A stretch of 9,294 nt of DNA. It comes from DATCSE01 sp036568605 (lineage in GTDB: Bacteria > Pseudomonadota > Gammaproteobacteria > Burkholderiales > Burkholderiaceae_C). A program made the translations under genes and the position numbers. The stretch spans positions 1 through 9,294 of the forward strand of contig DATCSE010000055.1 of the NCBI GenBank assembly GCA_036568605.1. Reading direction: 5' to 3'. A model generated the notes under the pieces. The model worked only from the letters and a program-made list of their open reading frames with translations, ran no database searches and was not told the origin of the DNA. This document shows positions 6,543 through 9,294 of this stretch, piece after piece (the first letter of the stretch is position 1; the number at the start of each line of letters is the position of its first letter).

Positions 6543-7471
6543 CGAACCCGCGAATCATCAACGGCGTCGTCATCGACGACACCTTCGCCGAAGCTTTCCC
6601 GATGAAGGCCACGCGGCTCGTGATCACCGCGCACAACGCGACCTGGGCGCGCCACGCGGCCGCGAGCGCAACCGGCTTCGCGACTTCGGTGATCGCCTGC
6701 GGCTGCGAGGCCGGCATCGAGCGCGAGCTGCGTCCCGACGAAACGCCGGACGGGCGCCCCGGCCTCGCGGTGCTGATCTTCGCGATGTCGGGCAAGGAGC
6801 TGGCCAAGCAGGTCGAGCGCCGCGTCGGCCAATGCGTGCTGACGTGCCCCACGACCGCGGTCTTCGCGGGCATTGCGGAAGGCGAGGCGATCGCCGATGT
6901 GGTGGCATTGGGCAAGAACCTGCGCTTCTTCGGCGACGGCTGGCAGATCTCCAAGGTGATCGCCGGCGTGCGCTACTGGCGCATTCCGGTGATGGACGGC
7001 GAGTTCGTCGCGCAGGAGACCACCGCGGTGACGAAGGCGGTGGGCGGCGGCAACCTGCTGCTGCTCGCCACCGACATCGATGCCGCGCTGGCCGCGGCCG
7101 AGGCCGCGGTGCAGGCGATGCAGCGGCTGCCGAACGTCGTGATGCCGTTTCCCGGCGGCGTGGTCCGATCGGGCTCGAAGGTCGGCAGCAAGTACGCGTC
7201 GCTGGGTGCGTCGACCAACGATGCGTTCTGTCCCGGCCTCGCCGGCCTGACGATGCGCAGCGAGATCACGCCGGACGTGCACGCCGTGCTCGAGATCGTG
7301 ATCGACGGGCTGACCGAGGCCGATGTCGGCGCCGCGATGCGCGCCGGCATGCAGGCCGGCGTCGCGATCGGCACGGCCGGTGGATTGCGGCGCATCTCGG
7401 CCGGCAACTATGGCGGCAAGCTCGGGCCGTATCACTTCCACCTGCACAAGCTGCTGGGGAGTGCGGCATGA
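6539..7471 (+). CDS. fhcD: Formylmethanofuran:H4MPT formyltransferase (Ftr), Fhc subunit D
   Basis: A 310-aa protein whose N-terminal part (INGVVIDDTFAEAFPMKATR) closely follows archaeal Ftr, which transfers the formyl group between H4MPT and methanofuran. In bacteria it is the FhcD subunit and passes the formyl group from formyl-H4MPT to methylofuran for hydrolysis by FhcA. Other recognisable Ftr stretches are IPVMDGEF, VGGGNLLLLATD, GSKVGSKYASLGASTND and the C-terminal GGKLGPYHFHLHKLL. Length matches the family (about 300 aa). The most upstream start that does not run into fhcA is GTG 6539, overlapping the fhcA stop as GTGA. No strong ribosome-binding site is present, so it probably depends on re-initiation. 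The next ATG in frame is inside the conserved FPMK motif and is too late. Confidence 0.95.
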   Translation: MTNPRIINGVVIDDTFAEAFPMKATRLVITAHNATWARHAAASATGFATSVIACGCEAGIERELRPDETPDGRPGLAVLIFAMSGKELAKQVERRVGQCVLTCPTTAVFAGIAEGEAIADVVALGKNLRFFGDGWQISKVIAGVRYWRIPVMDGEFVAQETTAVTKAVGGGNLLLLATDIDAALAAAEAAVQAMQRLPNVVMPFPGGVVRSGSKVGSKYASLGASTNDAFCPGLAGLTMRSEITPDVHAVLEIVIDGLTEADVGAAMRAGMQAGVAIGTAGGLRRISAGNYGGKLGPYHFHLHKLLGSAA

Positions 7472-8175
7472 CCCGGGTCCGGCTCACGCTGAAGCAGGCG
7501 CCGGTGCTGCGCGTGGACTTGCGCGGCGTGACGCCCGCGGCGCTCTCCGGCCTCGCGCCGGCGCAGATCGAGCGACTGACGGTGACGCACGGCACGCAGA
7601 CGCTCGCGCTGGCCGAGTGGTTCGCGGTGCACTGCGACGACACGTCCGATGGCGCCGCCGAGCTGCTGCTCGAAGGCGACCTGTCGCGCGTCGACCGCAT
7701 CGGCTGGCAGCTCGCCGGCGGCCGCATCGTCGTCGCCGGCCCGGTGGGCGACTATGCCGGTGCCTGCATGAGTGCCGGCGAGATGCAGGTGCAGGGCCGT
7801 GCCGGGATGCTCGCGGCGTGCGAGATGACGGGCGGCATGCTGACCATCGAGGGCGATGTCGGCGACCATGCCGCGAGCAGCCTGCCCGGCAGCATGGACG
7901 GCATGCGCGGCGGCACGCTGATCGTGCGCGGCAATGCCGGCGACCGGTTCGCCGACCGGATGCGGCGCGGCAGCCTGGTGTTCGCCGGGCCGCCGCCCGC
8001 GCTCTCGCCGACCTTCGTGCCGGCGATCGCCGCGGCCGACGTGATCTGGCAGCTGCTCGCGCGCGACCTCGCGCGCCACGGCGGGCCGTTCGCCTGGCTG
8101 CCGGCGCGGCGCATCGTGCGCCACCTTGGCGATCTGGCGGCCGATGGCCGGGGCGAGCTGATCGTCGCCGCGTAG
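7468..8175 (+). CDS. fhcC: Formyltransferase/hydrolase complex subunit C
   Basis: A 235-aa protein related to FwdC/FmdC and to the C-terminal beta-helix of glutamate synthase. Its core has repeated Gly-rich turns: GPVGDYAGACMSAGEMQV, GRAGMLAACEMTGGMLTI, GDVGDHAASSLPGSMDGMRGGTLIV and GNAGDRFADRMRRGSLVF (roughly residues 90-172). In the Fhc complex it is the helical scaffold subunit. The C-terminus (RHLGDLAADGRGELIV) is a family hallmark. It looks somewhat shorter than the 260-275 aa I expect for FhcC, as though one Gly-rich turn between the last repeat and the C-terminal domain is missing. A GGGGAG (7456-7461) lies six bases before ATG 7468, which overlaps the fhcD stop (ATGA). The gene closes the overlapping fhcBADC set. 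Confidence 0.9.
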   Translation: MTRVRLTLKQAPVLRVDLRGVTPAALSGLAPAQIERLTVTHGTQTLALAEWFAVHCDDTSDGAAELLLEGDLSRVDRIGWQLAGGRIVVAGPVGDYAGACMSAGEMQVQGRAGMLAACEMTGGMLTIEGDVGDHAASSLPGSMDGMRGGTLIVRGNAGDRFADRMRRGSLVFAGPPPALSPTFVPAIAAADVIWQLLARDLARHGGPFAWLPARRIVRHLGDLAADGRGELIVAA

Positions 8176-8212
8176 AGTTCCTTTCTCCTTCCCTAGCCAA
8201 ACCCCCACGACG
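8176..8212 (+). promoter_or_regulatory. 37-bp pyrimidine-rich leader before the fae-family gene
   Basis: The gap between the fhcC stop and ATG 8213 is rich in C and T (CCTTTCTCCTTCCC) and contains no Shine-Dalgarno-like purine run near the start. The fae-family gene may therefore use an atypical initiation mode or depend on translation arriving from fhcC. No promoter-like boxes are evident within the gap. Confidence 0.3.
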
Positions 8213-8746
8213 ATGAGCAACGACTACCTCTTCCATGCCGGCGAGGCGACGGTGCTGGCCCGCGACGGCCAGTTCACCGATGCGATGCCCGAGATCCTGA
8301 TCGGCCGCACCGACGGCCCGGTCGGCCAGGCCTTCGCGAACATGATGGCGCAGAGCAAGGGCCACACCGCGATGTTCGCGATCCGCGCCTGCAACCAGCT
8401 CGTGCGGCCGGCCACCATCATCGTGCCCAAGGTCACGCTGAAGGACGTCGCCAACATCGACCTGTTCGGCGGCGTGGTGCAGAGCGCCACCGCCGATGCG
8501 GTCGTCGACTGCGTGATCGAGGGCGTGATCCCGAAGGCATTGGCCAACGAGCTGTGCATCGTCAGCCTGGTCTGGATCGATCCGCGCTGCGCGAAGGATC
8601 CGAACCTGGACAAGAAGGACATGTACCGGACGAACTACGAAGCGACGAAGCTGGCGATCAAGCGTGCGTTGAACAATGAGCCGTCGATCGACGAGCTGAT
8701 CGCCAACCGCCACAAGATCAAACATGACCTAGACGACTGGTCCTGA
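8213..8746 (+). CDS. fae: Formaldehyde-activating enzyme family protein, catalytic His replaced
   Basis: A 177-aa protein of the Fae family, whose classical member condenses formaldehyde with H4MPT to methylene-H4MPT in the cytoplasm. Family features include GEATVL (10-15), EILIGRTDGPVGQAF (27-41), the central KVTLKDVANIDLFGG, and the highly typical NYEATKLAIKRALNNEPS before the C-terminus. Aligning by eye to Methylobacterium Fae (EVAHIDLIIG), the proposed catalytic His17 falls on Met25 (TDAMPEILIG). The N-terminus and the segment WIDPRCAKDPNLDKKD are also unlike the classical enzyme. It may be a Fae paralogue with a changed or lost activity, or a formaldehyde-binding/sensing homologue, rather than the main Fae. 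The C-terminus also differs from classical Fae (HKIKHDLDDWS). The gene follows the fhc operon by 37 bp, and REP-like palindromes follow its stop. Confidence 0.88.
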   Translation: MSNDYLFHAGEATVLARDGQFTDAMPEILIGRTDGPVGQAFANMMAQSKGHTAMFAIRACNQLVRPATIIVPKVTLKDVANIDLFGGVVQSATADAVVDCVIEGVIPKALANELCIVSLVWIDPRCAKDPNLDKKDMYRTNYEATKLAIKRALNNEPSIDELIANRHKIKHDLDDWS

Positions 8747-8756
8747 ATCACTCGGT

Positions 8757-8906
8757 ATAACTCCCTCTCCCCCTGGGAGAGGGCTGGGGTGAGGGCCAAC
8801 GAGGAGCGCGAACGTTGCAAGGCATGTGCCCCTCGTCGACCCTCACCCTGACCCTCTCCCAGAGGGAGAGGGGACTGTATGACTCCCTCTCCCAGAGGGA
8901 GGGGAC
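8757..8906. repeat. REP/BIME-like cluster of three GC-rich palindromes
   Basis: Three related elements share the core CCCTCTCCC-N3-GGGAGAGGG. Copy 1 has its stem at 8763-8783 and is followed by CTGGGGTGAGGG. Copy 2, at 8838-8873, is inverted: CCCTCACCCTGA precedes its stem at 8852-8872. Copy 3 (8885-8904) has lost two bases of its right arm. Copies 1 and 2 face each other and the inner flanks (AACGAGG and CCTCGTC) also pair, so the whole 8763-8873 stretch can fold into one long imperfect hairpin. Copies 1 and 3 are preceded by similar TATAACTC and TATGACTC. Such arrangements are typical of dispersed intergenic repeats. In this position it could slow or stop transcription after the fae-family gene or protect the mRNA 3' end. 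Confidence 0.85.
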
Positions 8907-8925
8907 TTTGGGGCCACTGAAGCCA

Positions 8926-9294
8926 ATGAAGTGCTTCGCACTGCTCGACGACCGCGCCGCGACCCGCGCGCGGCCCACCAGCCGTCTGTATGAAGGCTTC
9001 GAGCATGAGCACCGCTGCGTGGATCCGGCCCAGCTCGCCGCGGTGTGGGCGCAGGTCGATGCCGATCTGCGCGCCGGCTTGCACGCGGTGCTGCTGGCCG
9101 ACTACGAATGGGGCGCGAAGCTGCTGAAGGCCGGGGTGCGGCCCGGCACCGACGATGCGTCGTTGCGCGTGCTGATGTTCCGCACGTCGAAGCGCCTGTC
9201 GCGCGACGAGGTCGATGCCTGGCTTGCCGAGCAGGACACCGGCGGCACGGACGAGACGGCCGGCGTGATGGACCTGCGGCCCAGCGTCGAGCGC
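8926..9294 (+). CDS. pabB: Aminodeoxychorismate synthase component I, N-terminal part (cut at the right edge)
   Basis: The 123 visible codons begin MKCFALLDDRAATRARPTSR and stay open to the last base. The stretches SRLYEGFEHEHRC, DADLRAGLHAVLLADYEWGAKL and RVLMFRTSKRLSRDEVDAWL are typical of the N-terminal part of PabB in Burkholderiales. The chorismate-binding catalytic domain would lie beyond the window. With its glutaminase partner PabB makes aminodeoxychorismate, which a lyase turns into p-aminobenzoate. p-Aminobenzoate is needed for folate and is also the arylamine precursor of H4MPT, which explains its place beside C1 genes. In many Burkholderiales PabB is fused to a PabC lyase domain; this cannot be judged here. 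The start lies 20 bp after the REP cluster and has only a weak ribosome-binding site, so it may have its own promoter or be read through from the fae-family gene. Confidence 0.82.
   Translation, partial: MKCFALLDDRAATRARPTSRLYEGFEHEHRCVDPAQLAAVWAQVDADLRAGLHAVLLADYEWGAKLLKAGVRPGTDDASLRVLMFRTSKRLSRDEVDAWLAEQDTGGTDETAGVMDLRPSVER

Noticed and set aside
8757..8906. CRISPR-like array from repeated CCCTCTCCC cores
   Set aside because: There are only three copies, in opposite orientations with irregular spacing and self-complementary cores, which is a REP/BIME pattern and not repeat-spacer architecture.
8748..9084. Minus-strand open frames across the REP cluster
   Set aside because: They encode repeats such as SPLPLGEG and LTPALSQGER, the known spurious translation of this type of GC-rich palindrome, and conflict with pabB on the plus strand.

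Overview
The window is a piece of a tetrahydromethanopterin (H4MPT)/methylofuran-linked C1-oxidation island from a high-GC proteobacterium. Codons are strongly G/C at the third position. The PabB N-terminus and the overall gene content look most like Burkholderiales (Methylibium/Rubrivivax-type betaproteobacteria). That lineage call is an inference made by eye, not a search result. There are nine protein-coding genes, two of them cut by the window edges, and almost no spare DNA. I see no tRNA, rRNA, CRISPR array, insertion sequence or phage gene.

Left third (1-2630, minus strand): three tightly overlapping genes read leftwards. An ATP-grasp ligase (MfnD/Orf17 type) is followed by an ASKHA-fold 'hydantoinase/oxoprolinase-like' H4MPT-pathway protein (MfnF type) and an amino-acid-kinase-fold protein (MfnE type, cut at base 1). 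Homologues of all three build methanofuran in methanogens, so this block most plausibly makes the bacterial analogue, methylofuran, which the Fhc complex needs.

Middle (2664-8175, plus strand): starting only 33 bp from the divergent block is a HisA-related TIM-barrel gene of unknown function. After a 217-bp spacer come fhcB, fhcA, fhcD and fhcC, joined by ATGA, GTGA and ATGA stop/start overlaps. They encode the formyltransferase/hydrolase complex that takes formyl-H4MPT to formate via formyl-methylofuran.

Right (8213-9294, plus strand): a formaldehyde-activating enzyme (Fae) family gene follows fhcC after 37 bp. It carries Met where I align the catalytic His of characterised Fae. A cluster of GC-rich REP-like palindromes (8757-8906) separates it from the start of pabB (aminodeoxychorismate synthase component I, cut at the right edge), whose product leads to p-aminobenzoate, an H4MPT precursor.

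Together the genes cover formaldehyde capture (Fae, if active), the last steps to formate (Fhc), cofactor synthesis for Fhc (MfnD/F/E-like) and a precursor branch for H4MPT (PabB). The methylene-H4MPT dehydrogenase (mtdB), cyclohydrolase (mch) and other H4MPT-biosynthesis genes are not in this window. The system itself is known. The least explained elements are the HisA-like gene, the non-canonical Fae, the FhcB cysteine set and the short FhcC.
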